A stretch of DNA of 64,000 nucleotides from JBBQWS01 sp038210415 (GCA_038210415.1 JBBQWS010000008.1:1-64000), one strand, 5' to 3'. Counted from the stretch's first letter, positions 33,733 to 41,975 are shown. The notes: generated by a model not told the origin, from the sequence alone. Numbers and translations are program-made.

Positions 33733-33823
33733 ACCCTTGCGGCGTTCTCACCTTCTCGGCTCAATGGCCCGCCAGGGTGTAGACGCGGATTCTGCGCGCC
33801 GATACATCGAGGGCTGCGGCGGT

Positions 33824-33852
33824 GTAACGCGCCGGGCCCCGGCGGCAACGAA
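33824..33852 (+). promoter_or_regulatory. ECF-type promoter-like element for the sigma factor gene
   Basis: GTAAC (33824-33828), a 17-bp spacer and CAACGAA (33846-33852), the divergent twin of the element at 33704-33732. A start point 6-9 bases downstream would fall at or next to ATG 33861, implying a nearly leaderless message. This would fit autoregulation. Confidence 0.5.
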
Positions 33853-33860
33853 TCGAGGAG

Positions 33861-34415
33861 ATGGGGAGGCCAGTGGATCCCGAGGTGACGCGAAAAGCGA
33901 TGGCTGGCGACCCGGCCGCGCTCGACTCGCTGATCCGCCACTTCCGCCCCGCTGTCTACCGCTACTGCCGGGCCCGGCTGCCTGACCCGGGCACAGCCGA
34001 CGACGTGACCCAGGAGGTGATGTTGGCCATGATCCAAGCGCTCCCGACCCACCAGTCGGAGACCCACAGCATCGAAGCCTTCGTGTTCGGCATCGCCAAC
34101 AACAAGGTCGCGATGACGCACCGCTCCGCGTACCGGCGGCGCGAGGACCTGTTCGACGCGCCCACCGACCGCCCGGACCCGACGCCCGGGCCGGAAGAGC
34201 TCACCGAAGGCAGGGACACGTTGGACCGGCTGGTCCGGCTGCTCGACGACCTGCCGCCGCGGCTGGCGGAGATCCTGATGCTCCGCGTCGCGGCCGGGCT
34301 GAGCGCGGCGGAGACGGCGGAGGTTCTCGGAATGACAGAAGGAGCCGTCCGAGTGGCCCAGCACCGTGCGTTGAGCCGACTTCGGCTCAGCCCTGCCACG
34401 GGAGCGTTCCGGTGA
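33861..34415 (+). CDS. sigD: ECF sigma factor of the SigD/ShbA type
   Basis: 184 residues (ATG 33861; GTG 33873 is an alternative with GGAGG 3 bases upstream). Region 2 is clear: AALDSLIRHFRPAVYRYCRARL and DDVTQEVMLAMIQALP, then IEAFVFGIANNKVAMTHR. Region 4 is LPPRLAEILMLRVAAGLSAAETAEVLGMTEGAVRVAQHRALSRL. The RYCRARL...DDVTQEV...F-x-YGIA-x-KVA pattern is that of mycobacterial SigD and streptomycete ShbA, which control growth-phase and housekeeping-sigma expression. The next gene, overlapping by GTGA, encodes an RsdA-like anti-sigma factor. A motif shared with the divergent gene suggests autoregulation. Confidence 0.85.
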   Translation: MGRPVDPEVTRKAMAGDPAALDSLIRHFRPAVYRYCRARLPDPGTADDVTQEVMLAMIQALPTHQSETHSIEAFVFGIANNKVAMTHRSAYRRREDLFDAPTDRPDPTPGPEELTEGRDTLDRLVRLLDDLPPRLAEILMLRVAAGLSAAETAEVLGMTEGAVRVAQHRALSRLRLSPATGAFR

Positions 34416-35308
34416 CCCCCGACCCCCGCCCGGCGAGCTTGGCCGACCTGGACGCCACCGACGCCTGGCTCGACGCTGTGGCGCGCCGGACACCGCCGCT
34501 TGACGACGAGCTCGCAGGCGCTCTGGTGTCGTGGCTGGACCGGATCGACGAGGGTCTGGTCAGTCTCCCCGTCGTGGTGCTGACCCCCCTCGCCGACCGG
34601 GCCGGGGCGCCGGCGGACGCTTGCGCTGAGCCGCTCCGACTCGACCGGCTCACTCGTCGCCGTCGCCGGATCGCGGTCTTCGCTGCCGTCTCGGTGTTGG
34701 CGGTCGCCGGCACCGGCGTGGCTGCCGCAAGCCCCGGGTCGCTGCTCTACCCGGTCCACCAGAAGCTGTTCGGGACGGTGGCCGTCGTACCGGACCCCCT
34801 CGACCAAGCCGGCGCGCTCCTGGGCCAGGCACAGGGGTTCATCGACGCCGCCAAGCCTTCCCACCATCTGGGTGTAGACAGGGCCGCCAACGTCCGCAGC
34901 CTCTTGGCGCAGGCCCTCGGGATCCTGAAGACCGTGCGGCCTTCGGAACGACGTACGACGCTGCTAGCACTTCAAAGCTCTTTGGCGGACGAGCTGATTC
35001 AGCTGACTGCGATCGCACCTGAAGGGCCGAGGGGCTCGACGCCGCCCGGCAACAAGGCACCCGTAGCCACCGAGCCTGCCCAGGAGCAGGGGGGCAGCAG
35101 CCGGAACGGCTCCGCGGACCAGCAGGGCCAGGCCAAGGGATCCGACGACACCCACCACTCCGAGGAACCGAGCGCTGGCCCCACGGAAAGCCAGACCGAC
35201 TCCGGCGGGACCAGCAGCGACCAGAGCTCGAAGAGCGGCGACGGCGGCTCGGACGGCGGGAGCAGCGGCAAAGGCGGACCGAGCCCCGAGCCGAGCGCGA
35301 GCAGTTAG
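34412..35308 (+). CDS. rsdA: RsdA-like membrane anti-sigma factor
   Basis: 298 residues from GTG 34412, overlapping the sigma gene. The N-terminal part contains DATDAWLDAVARRTPPLDDE, a good match to the SigD-binding segment of mycobacterial RsdA (short conserved helices rich in Asp and Leu). One transmembrane helix (about 83-105, IAVFAAVSVLAVAGTGVAAA) follows a RRRRR stretch. The rest is extracytoplasmic with helical segments and a Ser/Gly/Asp-rich tail of about 90 residues. It should hold the sigma factor at the membrane until released, for example by proteolysis. Confidence 0.75.
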   Translation: MTPDPRPASLADLDATDAWLDAVARRTPPLDDELAGALVSWLDRIDEGLVSLPVVVLTPLADRAGAPADACAEPLRLDRLTRRRRRIAVFAAVSVLAVAGTGVAAASPGSLLYPVHQKLFGTVAVVPDPLDQAGALLGQAQGFIDAAKPSHHLGVDRAANVRSLLAQALGILKTVRPSERRTTLLALQSSLADELIQLTAIAPEGPRGSTPPGNKAPVATEPAQEQGGSSRNGSADQQGQAKGSDDTHHSEEPSAGPTESQTDSGGTSSDQSSKSGDGGSDGGSSGKGGPSPEPSASS

Positions 35309-35353
35309 CTGCCGCCAACCGAGATGGCTGGCTCGTCGAATCCGCCGAGGCCG

Positions 35354-35554
35354 CTACGTCGCTCGGAAGACAGCCACCAGGGCGTTCGCGTGGCCGTGTC
35401 CCAGGCCGTGCTCGGTCTTCAGCCAGTCCACCTGCTGCAGGTGGGTGCGGTCGGAGACGGTCGCGAGCTGGCCCATCCAGTAGTCGACGGGGTGGCCGTA
35501 CTTCTTCACGATCGACGGGAAGTACGACGCCGGCCCGGTGACCTTGTCTGCCAT
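35354..35554 (-). CDS. DUF4287 domain protein
   Basis: 66 residues from ATG 35554. Compact protein with KKYGHPVDYWMGQLATVSD and WLKTEHGLGHGHANALVAVF, the two conserved blocks of DUF4287 (small helical domain, often alone or fused to DUF5655). Function unknown, though its small size and abundance in actinobacteria are consistent with DNA or nucleotide binding. It lies between the anti-sigma gene and the EamA transporter. Confidence 0.85.
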   Translation of the reverse strand: MADKVTGPASYFPSIVKKYGHPVDYWMGQLATVSDRTHLQQVDWLKTEHGLGHGHANALVAVFRAT

Positions 35555-35563
35555 GGCACCAAC

Positions 35564-36460
35564 CTAACGCGAGCGGTTCCCCAGCACGCCGACCGCGACG
35601 CCCGTCAGAATCAGCAGGGACGACAGCGCGACCCGGAGGCCGACGGCTTCGCCCAGGAGCAGCAGGCCGCCGATCGCTGCCAGGGGCGGCGGAGCCATCT
35701 GGACGATGCCGGACTGGACCCTGGTCAGCTGTGGCAGGACCGAGTACCACAACGCGTAGCCCATGCCGGAGGCGACCGCTCCCGACAGGATCGCCAGGGT
35801 GATCCCCTTCGTTCCGGCGTGGATGGTTCCGGGCCGGATCAGCTCGACGGCGACCTCGAGACCGAGCGCCAGCGGCAGGCTCCATACGAAGTTGCGGGCG
35901 GACGTGGCGATCGGGTTGCCGCGGGTACGGCCGGCCAAGGTGTAGCTGGCCCAGGCGACTCCGGCTAGGCCCATCAGGCCGACGCCACCAGGATCGGGAG
36001 CCGAGACGCCCGGTGCGACAAGAGTGACGAGTCCGACTGCGGCGAGGGTCAGCCCGGCCCAACCACTGAGCCCCGGCTTCTCCCCGCGGCCGATGGCCGC
36101 GGCGTACATCACGGTCTGGACGGTCCCGAACAGGACCAACGACCCCGTCGCCGCCCCGATGCGCAAGTAGGCGAGCGAGAAGGCCGCCGCGTAGAGGAAG
36201 AGGAAGAACGACGAGCGCCACGGCACCGGTCGCAGGACCACGTCGGCGCGGCCCTTCGCGCGCACCGCGAGCAGGGCCGTCAGCGCGAGGGCGCCCGAGC
36301 CGAGCCGGATCGCGGTGAACGATGCCGCGTCGATGCTGGCCGAGTCGAGCGCCGAGCGGGTGAGGATCGAGTTGGCGGCGAAGGCCACCATCGCCAGCAG
36401 CACACCGGCGTAGACGATCACGTCCGGGTGGTGGCCCGGGTCGTCCGGCTCCTGCGGCAT
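35564..36460 (-). CDS. EamA/DMT family metabolite exporter
   Basis: 298 residues from ATG 36460, which has GGAGG 6 bases upstream; the frame is open further but only as Arg-rich non-genic sequence. Ten hydrophobic helices in two EamA repeats of about 130 residues are seen (for example LLAMVAFAANSILTRSAL in the first and GLMGLAGVAWASYTLAGRTRG in the second). These drug/metabolite transporters export amino acids or metabolites. No regulator is adjacent apart from the upstream ROK gene, which serves xylA. Confidence 0.85.
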   Translation of the reverse strand: MPQEPDDPGHHPDVIVYAGVLLAMVAFAANSILTRSALDSASIDAASFTAIRLGSGALALTALLAVRAKGRADVVLRPVPWRSSFFLFLYAAAFSLAYLRIGAATGSLVLFGTVQTVMYAAAIGRGEKPGLSGWAGLTLAAVGLVTLVAPGVSAPDPGGVGLMGLAGVAWASYTLAGRTRGNPIATSARNFVWSLPLALGLEVAVELIRPGTIHAGTKGITLAILSGAVASGMGYALWYSVLPQLTRVQSGIVQMAPPPLAAIGGLLLLGEAVGLRVALSSLLILTGVAVGVLGNRSR

Positions 36461-36507
36461 GCCGGTCCTCCCCCACCGCACCTCCTGCGGTGCCGGAAGG
36501 CTAGCGG

Positions 36508-37767
36508 TCAGTCGAGGTGCGCGGCCGGGTTGTCGAGGACGCCACGCAGCACCGCGCCGGCTGCTCCCATGATCGCGGCGTCGCCGCCGAGGCTGCTGAC
36601 GCGGACGGACACCGGGTGCCACGCATGGGGGATCACCCGGTAGGCGACCTCGCGCTCGACCGCCGGGACGAGCCAGCGGCCCAGTGCGGCGTACAACCCG
36701 CCGAGGACCACCGTGTCGACGTCGACGACGTTGAGGACCCCCGAGACCGCCAGCCCGAGCGCCGTACCGGCTTCCTCAAGAGCCTGCAGCAGCTCGGGGT
36801 CACCCGCTTCTGCGAGCTCGAGGAGCCGGCCCTGGTCGGGTTGGCCCACCATGGACGTCGTGGCCGGCGCGATGAGTCCGGCGCGGCGCAAGATCGCCTC
36901 CTGCCCCGCCACCTGCTCGAGGCAGCCGCGAGCGCCGCAGCTGCACGGCGGACCCGCGTGGTCGACGGGGAAGTGGCCGATCTCGCCGCCCCAGCCGTGC
37001 GTCCCGCGGAACAGCTCGCCGTCGATGACGATCCCGGCGCCGACGCCGATCTCGCCGGAGAGGTAGACAAAGCTGGACGGGCCGTCGGGGCGGGCGGCGG
37101 CGAGCTCGCCGAGCGCCGCGAGGTTCGCCTCGTTGTCGATGGTGAGCGGCAACGAACCGAGTCCTGGCTGGCCCCAGAGCAGGGCGCGCACGTCGAGGTC
37201 GTGCCAGCCGAGGTTGGGGGCAACCCGCAGGATGCCGGTGCGCGACTCGACCAGCCCGGGTACGGCCAGGGTCGCTCCTGCCACGGGCAGGCTCACGAGG
37301 TTCGCGGTGGCGAGCGCGGCCCGGACCAGCTCGGCGGCCCCGGCGACGGCCTGGGCGGGGGTGAGGCGGCGCTGGTCCTCGATGACGACGCTCCGGTACC
37401 GCACCGTACCGGTGAGATCGACCAGGCACACGGCCACGTAGTCGATGTTGATCTCCACTCCGAGCGCACCCGCACCGGCCCCCGCGACGACCAGTCCGGT
37501 CGCGGGTCGGCCGGCGCCGGTACGTGGCTCGGGCGCGAGCTCGGCGACCAGCCCGCCGGCGACCAGGGAGTCGACCAGGGACGAGACGGTGGCCCGGGTG
37601 AGCCCGGTCGTCGCTGCGATGTCCGCGCGCGAGACCGGCTGCGGGGCTTCGGCGATCCGGCGCAGGACGACGGCGAGGTTGTGGTCGCGGACGCCCTGCT
37701 GCCGGGCTGGGCGGTCAGCCCGACGCTCGACCGGGAGCAGAACGGTCACAAGGCTTGACACTGTCAC
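36508..37767 (-). CDS. xylR: ROK-family xylose repressor (XylR-like)
   Basis: About 419 residues; GTG 37767 is the longest plausible start. A winged helix-turn-helix (QPVSRADIAATTGLTRATVS, about residues 43-62) precedes a ROK sugar-kinase-like domain with the zinc motif GH...CSCGARGCLEQ. Divergent to xylA, with a visible palindromic operator and promoter in the 48-bp intergenic region and the first codons. It most likely binds this operator and is released by xylose or a related sugar. The xylR symbol follows from the context and operator half-site. Confidence 0.85.
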   Translation of the reverse strand: MTVSSLVTVLLPVERRADRPARQQGVRDHNLAVVLRRIAEAPQPVSRADIAATTGLTRATVSSLVDSLVAGGLVAELAPEPRTGAGRPATGLVVAGAGAGALGVEINIDYVAVCLVDLTGTVRYRSVVIEDQRRLTPAQAVAGAAELVRAALATANLVSLPVAGATLAVPGLVESRTGILRVAPNLGWHDLDVRALLWGQPGLGSLPLTIDNEANLAALGELAAARPDGPSSFVYLSGEIGVGAGIVIDGELFRGTHGWGGEIGHFPVDHAGPPCSCGARGCLEQVAGQEAILRRAGLIAPATTSMVGQPDQGRLLELAEAGDPELLQALEEAGTALGLAVSGVLNVVDVDTVVLGGLYAALGRWLVPAVEREVAYRVIPHAWHPVSVRVSSLGGDAAIMGAAGAVLRGVLDNPAAHLD

Positions 37768-37783
37768 ATCCGGCCAATAAGTT
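37755..37783 (+). promoter_or_regulatory. Promoter of xylA
   Basis: TTGACA (37755-37760), 17-bp spacer, TAAGTT (37778-37783). The start would be near 37790, about 26 nt before ATG 37816, which has GAGGAG at 37802-37807. The -10 and start overlap the putative ROK operator. Confidence 0.65.
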
Positions 37784-37798
37784 CAAGTAACAAACTAT
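37776..37798. promoter_or_regulatory. ROK/XylR-type operator
   Basis: AATAAGTT...AACAAACTA: the right arm AACAAACTA (37789-37797) equals the known xylose-repressor half-site; the left arm AATAAGTT is a weaker inverted copy. It overlaps the -10 of xylA, so binding would block transcription. Confidence 0.65.
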
Positions 37799-37815
37799 TT
37801 GCCGAGGAGCCTGCC

Positions 37816-38985
37816 ATGTCACTCGAACCGACCCCAGCGGACAAGTTCACCTTCGGCCTGTGGACGGTGGGCTGGCAGGCCCGGGACCCGTTCGGCGACC
37901 CGACCCGGGCGCCGATCGACCCGGTCGAGTCGGTGCACCGGCTGGCCGAGCTCGGCGCGTACGGCGTCACCTTCCACGACGACGACCTGATCCCGTTCGG
38001 CTCCGACGACGACACCCGTACCGGGCTGATCGAGCGGTTCAGCAAGGCCCTCGCGGAGACCGGCATGACGGTGCCGATGATGACCACGAACCTTTTCTCG
38101 CACCCGGTGTTCAAGGACGGTGCGTTCACGTCCAACGACCGGTCGGTGCGCCGGTTCGCGCTGCGCAAGACGATGCGCAACCTCGACCTCGCAGCCGAGC
38201 TGGGGGCGTCAACGTACGTGTTCTGGGGTGGTCGCGAAGGCACCGAGACCGACGCGGCGAAGGACGTCCGGGTCGCGCTCGACCGCTACCGCGAAGGCAT
38301 CGACACGTTGGCGCAGTACGTCACCGACAAGGGCTACGGGATCCGGTTCGCTCTGGAGCCCAAGCCGAACGAGCCCCGGGGCGACATCCTGCTGCCGACG
38401 ATCGGGCACGCGCTCGCGTTCATCAGCACACTCGACCACCACGACATGGTCGGGGTGAACCCCGAGGTGGGCCACGAGCAGATGGCCGGGCTCAACTTCG
38501 TGCACGGCATCGCACAGGCTCTCTGGCAGGGCAAGCTCTTCCACATCGACCTGAACGGTCAGCACGGACCGAAGTTCGACCAGGACCTCATGTTCGGGCA
38601 CGGCGACGTGCTCAGTGCCTTCTTCCTGGTCGACCTGTTGGAGAACAGCGACTACACCGGGCCGCGGCACTTCGACTACAAGCCGCTGCGTACCGAGGAC
38701 CTCGCCGGAGTCTGGGCCTCGGCAGCGGCGAACATGCGCACCTACCTGATGCTCAAAGAGCGGGCGGCCGCGTTCCGGGCCGATCCGGCGGTGCAGGCGG
38801 CGATGCTGGTCAGCAAGCAGGACCAGCTGGCGCAGCCGACACTGGCCGCCGGAGAGTCGTACGCCGACCTGCTGACCGACCGGTCGGCCTACGAGGACTT
38901 CGACGCCGAGGCGGTCGCGGCAGCCGGGTACGACTACACGACCCTGGACCAGCTCGCCGTGGAGCACCTGCTCGGCGCCCGCTGA
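37816..38985 (+). CDS. xylA: Xylose isomerase
   Basis: 389 residues, the length of actinobacterial class I xylose isomerases. Active-site motifs: FHDDDL with the catalytic His, TNLFSHPVFKDGAFTSN, WGGREGTE, EPKPNEPRGD with metal-binding Glu, and HIDLNGQHGPKFDQD. Reversibly converts D-xylose to D-xylulose (and D-glucose to D-fructose) with Mg/Mn/Co in the cytoplasm. Transcribed alone and divergent from the ROK repressor; no xylB is adjacent, although the FGGY kinase at 14036 is elsewhere in the window. Confidence 0.96.
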   Translation: MSLEPTPADKFTFGLWTVGWQARDPFGDPTRAPIDPVESVHRLAELGAYGVTFHDDDLIPFGSDDDTRTGLIERFSKALAETGMTVPMMTTNLFSHPVFKDGAFTSNDRSVRRFALRKTMRNLDLAAELGASTYVFWGGREGTETDAAKDVRVALDRYREGIDTLAQYVTDKGYGIRFALEPKPNEPRGDILLPTIGHALAFISTLDHHDMVGVNPEVGHEQMAGLNFVHGIAQALWQGKLFHIDLNGQHGPKFDQDLMFGHGDVLSAFFLVDLLENSDYTGPRHFDYKPLRTEDLAGVWASAAANMRTYLMLKERAAAFRADPAVQAAMLVSKQDQLAQPTLAAGESYADLLTDRSAYEDFDAEAVAAAGYDYTTLDQLAVEHLLGAR

Positions 38986-39006
38986 CGGGCCACCCCGGGC
39001 GGCACC

Positions 39007-39050
39007 CCTTCCGCCACCAGGGTCCCTTCATGCCGCTAGACCGCGGTCTG
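39007..39050 (+). repeat. Dispersed intergenic repeat, copy 4
   Basis: CCTTCCGCCACCAGGGTCCC followed by TTCATGCCGCTAGACCGCGG, in direct orientation with copy 1. It lies between xylA and the secreted-protein gene. Confidence 0.75.
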
Positions 39051-39136
39051 ATTCCCCGGTCGAGCCGGGGCCCGGTGCCGCGGTGGGTGCAGCCGACGGG
39101 CGAGCCGGGCCACGTCCTGGTCGAGGTCGCTCCGGG

Positions 39137-39712
39137 CTAGGCGCTGGTGCCGCTCGCGGTCGGTGCTCCGGGTGCGACCGGCACACCCGGTCCGCCACGG
39201 CTCTCGCCGGGTCCGCCGGGTCCGCGCTGGCCGGGGATCCGGTTGGCCTGCTCGGTGGCGCGAGCCACGAGGTCCTTGCTCATCTGGTCGGCCTGGGCCT
39301 GGGTGAGTCGTCCGGCCTTCACCGCGGCGGCGAGCTCGGTCTTCTCCTGGGCGACGATGGCGTCGATGACGGTCTGCAGGGCGACGCCCTTGGCCTTGGC
39401 GATGGTCGCCAGAGACTTGCCGGTCATGAGCTGGGTACGCAGGTCGGTCTCGGTCAAGCCCAGCGCCTTGGCCACGGCGGCCAGCTCGGCGCCGCGGCCC
39501 GGCCCGCCTGGCCCGTGCCCGTCCGGCCCGTGCCCGTCCGGCCCGTGCCCGTCCGGCCCGGGTGCACCGATGCTGCTGGCCGACGGCTTCACGGCGGAGT
39601 CCGCAGCGGCGATGCCGACCTGCGACAGCGCGGCGGCACCGATGGCCACAGTGCCGAGGACTCCGGCGGCGGCCCAAGCGGCCGTCCGCTTCGTGCGGGG
39701 GGTCAGGCTCAT
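39137..39712 (-). CDS. Secreted helical protein with GPDGH tandem repeats
   Basis: 191 residues from ATG 39712 with AGGAG 6 bases upstream. A signal peptide (KRTAAWAAAGVLGTVAIGAAAL) precedes a linker of three GPDGH units, encoded by three exact 15-bp repeats, then a helical domain (LAAVAKALGLTETDLRTQLM, KSLATIAKAKGVALQTVIDA, LAAAVKAGRLTQAQADQMSK) of DUF2680-like type, and a Gly/Pro-rich tail. His residues in the linker could bind metal. It follows the two-component system genes and may be in its regulon. Function unknown. Confidence 0.75.
   Translation of the reverse strand: MSLTPRTKRTAAWAAAGVLGTVAIGAAALSQVGIAAADSAVKPSASSIGAPGPDGHGPDGHGPDGHGPGGPGRGAELAAVAKALGLTETDLRTQLMTGKSLATIAKAKGVALQTVIDAIVAQEKTELAAAVKAGRLTQAQADQMSKDLVARATEQANRIPGQRGPGGPGESRGGPGVPVAPGAPTASGTSA
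39511..39555. repeat. Three exact 15-bp tandem repeats inside the secreted-protein gene
   Basis: GCCCGTGCCCGTCCG occurs three times without change (39511-39525, 39526-39540, 39541-39555). The repeat is in frame and encodes GPDGH on the minus strand; copy number may vary by slippage. Confidence 0.9.
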
Positions 39713-39786
39713 GACAGCTCCTGGAGATCGAAGGGTCGGCCGGTCGACCGTGCTCACCAGAGTGCCGTCGCGACCTTAGCCGTCTC

Positions 39787-41211
39787 TCAGGCCAGGCTGT
39801 GATTGGGCTGAGAATCCGCGGCTTCTTGCGGCCGAACGGGTGACGTCGGAGCCAGCGGCAGCTCGATCGAGAAACGCGCTCCTCCGTCGCTGCGGTTCTC
39901 GGCCCACGCCCGGCCGTCGTGAGCGCTCATGGTCGCGGCGACGATGGCCAGTCCGAGACCGGTGCCGCCGGAGGCTCGTGAGCGTGACTCCTCGGCGCGG
40001 TAGAACCGATCGAAGACGCGTACGAGATCGGCTTCGGGCAGCCCCTGCCCCCTGTCCTCGACGAACATGGTCGCCCGGTCGCGGGAGTGGCTGACGACGA
40101 CGTGGATGGGAGTACCGGACGGTGTGTGCCGCGCGGCGTTGCCGATGAGGTTTCCGACGACCTGGCGCAGCTGGTGCTCGTCGCCGAGCACTACGGCCGA
40201 GTCTGCGTCGAGGGTGATCGGGCGGTCGTGGTCGATCGCCCGTACGTCGGAGCAGGCGTCCGCTGCAAGCACGGACAGGTCGACGGGCGCCCGCTCCTCG
40301 CTCCGGCCTTCGTCGAGCCGGGCCAACGAGAGCAGGTCGTCGACCAGGCGGCTCATGCGGGCCGACTCGTCCTCGATCCGGCGCATGGCGGTGGCGGTGT
40401 CCTCGGGTCGGCGATCCGCGCCGCGACGGAACAGCTCGGCGTAGCCGCGGATGGAGGTGAGCGGTGTACGCAACTCGTGCGAGGCGTCGGCGAGGAACCG
40501 GCGCATCTTCTGCTCGGACGCTGCCCGGGCTCGCGCCGACTCCTCGATCCGGCCCAGCATGACGTTGAGCGCGACCCCCAGCCGACCCACCTCGGTGCGC
40601 GGGTCCGGCTCGTCGACCCGCTTGGACAGGTCGCCGGCGGCGATCTGGGCGGCGGTGAACTCCATCCGACGCAGCGGCCGCAGGCCGACGCCGACGACGT
40701 ACCAGACGAGCAGGCCCAGCCCCAGCAGCACCGACACGGAGACCATGAACTCGACGAGCAGCATCTGCCGCAGCGTGCTGGCCACCCCGTCGAGCGGGAA
40801 CGCGAGCAACAACGTGCCGTGGGGCGATCCCGTCGTCGTGACCATGCGGAAGGCTGGCCCGGACGGCTGCGGGACGGTGACCGGGACGTTCGTGACGAAC
40901 TTGCTCGGGATCACCGCCGGCGCGGGCGTTGTCTTCGTCTCGGTGACGACACCCTCGGGTGACGTCAGCTGGGCGTACGCACCGTTCGCATTGACGGGCG
41001 GGCGCCCGCCGTCGCCGCGTTCGCCGGAGAGCCCGTCGGCGTACGCGGGTGCGGCGGAGAACAGCTGCTCGTCGACCCGCTCGATCAGCGACCGGTCGAG
41101 CAGGGTGTACGTCACGAAGCCGGTGACGAGCAGCCCGAGGGCTGCCAGCACCATGAGGCCGAGGGCCAGCCTGGCGCGCAGGGTCATGCCTCGGCCCAGA
41201 CGCACGGTCAC
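39787..41211 (-). CDS. Two-component sensor histidine kinase
   Basis: 474 residues, GTG 41211 overlapping the response regulator stop. Two transmembrane helices (about 13-37 and 155-180) bracket an extracytoplasmic sensor domain of about 115 residues; a HAMP domain (GVGLRPLRRME...AGDLSKRV) follows. FLADASHELRTPLTSIRGY holds the phosphorylated His of HisKA, and the HATPase domain shows NLIGNAARHT (N box), VEDRGQGLPEADLVRVFDRF (G1/F box) and GGTGLGLAIV (G2). It resembles actinobacterial TcrY/PrrB-type kinases. Signal unknown. Confidence 0.92.
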   Translation of the reverse strand: MTVRLGRGMTLRARLALGLMVLAALGLLVTGFVTYTLLDRSLIERVDEQLFSAAPAYADGLSGERGDGGRPPVNANGAYAQLTSPEGVVTETKTTPAPAVIPSKFVTNVPVTVPQPSGPAFRMVTTTGSPHGTLLLAFPLDGVASTLRQMLLVEFMVSVSVLLGLGLLVWYVVGVGLRPLRRMEFTAAQIAAGDLSKRVDEPDPRTEVGRLGVALNVMLGRIEESARARAASEQKMRRFLADASHELRTPLTSIRGYAELFRRGADRRPEDTATAMRRIEDESARMSRLVDDLLSLARLDEGRSEERAPVDLSVLAADACSDVRAIDHDRPITLDADSAVVLGDEHQLRQVVGNLIGNAARHTPSGTPIHVVVSHSRDRATMFVEDRGQGLPEADLVRVFDRFYRAEESRSRASGGTGLGLAIVAATMSAHDGRAWAENRSDGGARFSIELPLAPTSPVRPQEAADSQPNHSLA

Positions 41212-41915
41212 TCCCTTGGCAGGCGGAGCGAGTACCCGACGCCCCGAACCGTCTGGATGAGCTGCGGCCCACCCGTGTCGATCTTCTTGCGCAGGTAGCT
41301 GATGTAGGTCTCGAGCACGCGGGCGTCACCACCGAAGTCGTAGTCCCAGACGTGGTCGAGCAGCTGTCCGCGCGTGAGCACCTTACGGGCGTTGATCAAC
41401 AGGTAGTGCAGCAGGCGGTACTCGGTGGCCGTGAGGTCGATCGGGGTCTGGTCGCGCCAGACCTCCCTGGTCTCCTCGTCGAGGGTGAGGTCGGCGTACG
41501 TGACCCGGCTGGCCGAGCCGTCGTCGCCATACGTGCGGCGCAGGATGACGTTGATCCGCGCGACGAGCTCGGCGAGGCTGAACGGTTTGGTGACGTAGTC
41601 GTCGCCGCCGATGGTCAGGCCGCGCACCTTGTCCTCGGTCGTGTCGCGGGCGGTGAGGAAGAGCACGGGGACGTCCTGCCCGTCGCGGCGGAGCCGACGT
41701 GCGACCTCGAAGCCGTCGAAGTCGGGCAGCATGACGTCGAGGACGATGAGGTTGGGCCGCTGCTCCGCCACGGCGGCGAGCGCGCTGATCCCGCTGTCGG
41801 CGATGGCGACGTCGAAGCCTTCGTAGCGCAGCGCCGTGGCGAGGAGCTCGTTGATGCTGGTCTCGTCGTCGACAACGAGCACGCGGTACTGGTCGGCGCG
41901 GGCGGCGGTCTGCAT
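41208..41915 (-). CDS. OmpR-family response regulator
   Basis: 235 residues from ATG 41915. The receiver domain has acidic VVDDE at 15-19, the phospho-acceptor Asp in LIVLDVMLPDFDGFE and the conserved Lys in YVTKPFSLAEL; the C-terminal winged helix is of the OmpR/PhoB type (LTATEYRLLHYLLINARKVL and VRGVGYSLR). It is coupled to the kinase gene by a 4-bp overlap. Three phased CTGAG repeats just upstream are a likely autoregulatory box. Confidence 0.93.
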   Translation of the reverse strand: MQTAARADQYRVLVVDDETSINELLATALRYEGFDVAIADSGISALAAVAEQRPNLIVLDVMLPDFDGFEVARRLRRDGQDVPVLFLTARDTTEDKVRGLTIGGDDYVTKPFSLAELVARINVILRRTYGDDGSASRVTYADLTLDEETREVWRDQTPIDLTATEYRLLHYLLINARKVLTRGQLLDHVWDYDFGGDARVLETYISYLRKKIDTGGPQLIQTVRGVGYSLRLPRE

Positions 41916-41948
41916 ACGAGAACTGTCGCATGCGCGCCCGAGCAGAGT

Positions 41949-41975
41949 CTGAGTGAAGGCTGAGAGTTTCCTGAG
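41949..41975 (-). promoter_or_regulatory. Phased direct repeats upstream of the response regulator
   Basis: CTGAG occurs at 41949-41953, 41960-41964 and 41971-41975, exactly 11 bp apart (CTCAG on the gene's strand). Such one-turn spacing is typical of binding sites for OmpR/PhoP dimers, so autoregulation is likely. Confidence 0.6.

Noticed and set aside
39511..39555. CRISPR-like repeat array
   Set aside because: Repeats are 15 bp, contiguous without spacers, and in frame within a protein-coding gene.
39776..41332. 518-residue minus-strand frame overlapping the sensor kinase gene
   Set aside because: Same strand as the kinase in another frame, with Arg/His-rich non-protein-like composition and no motifs.
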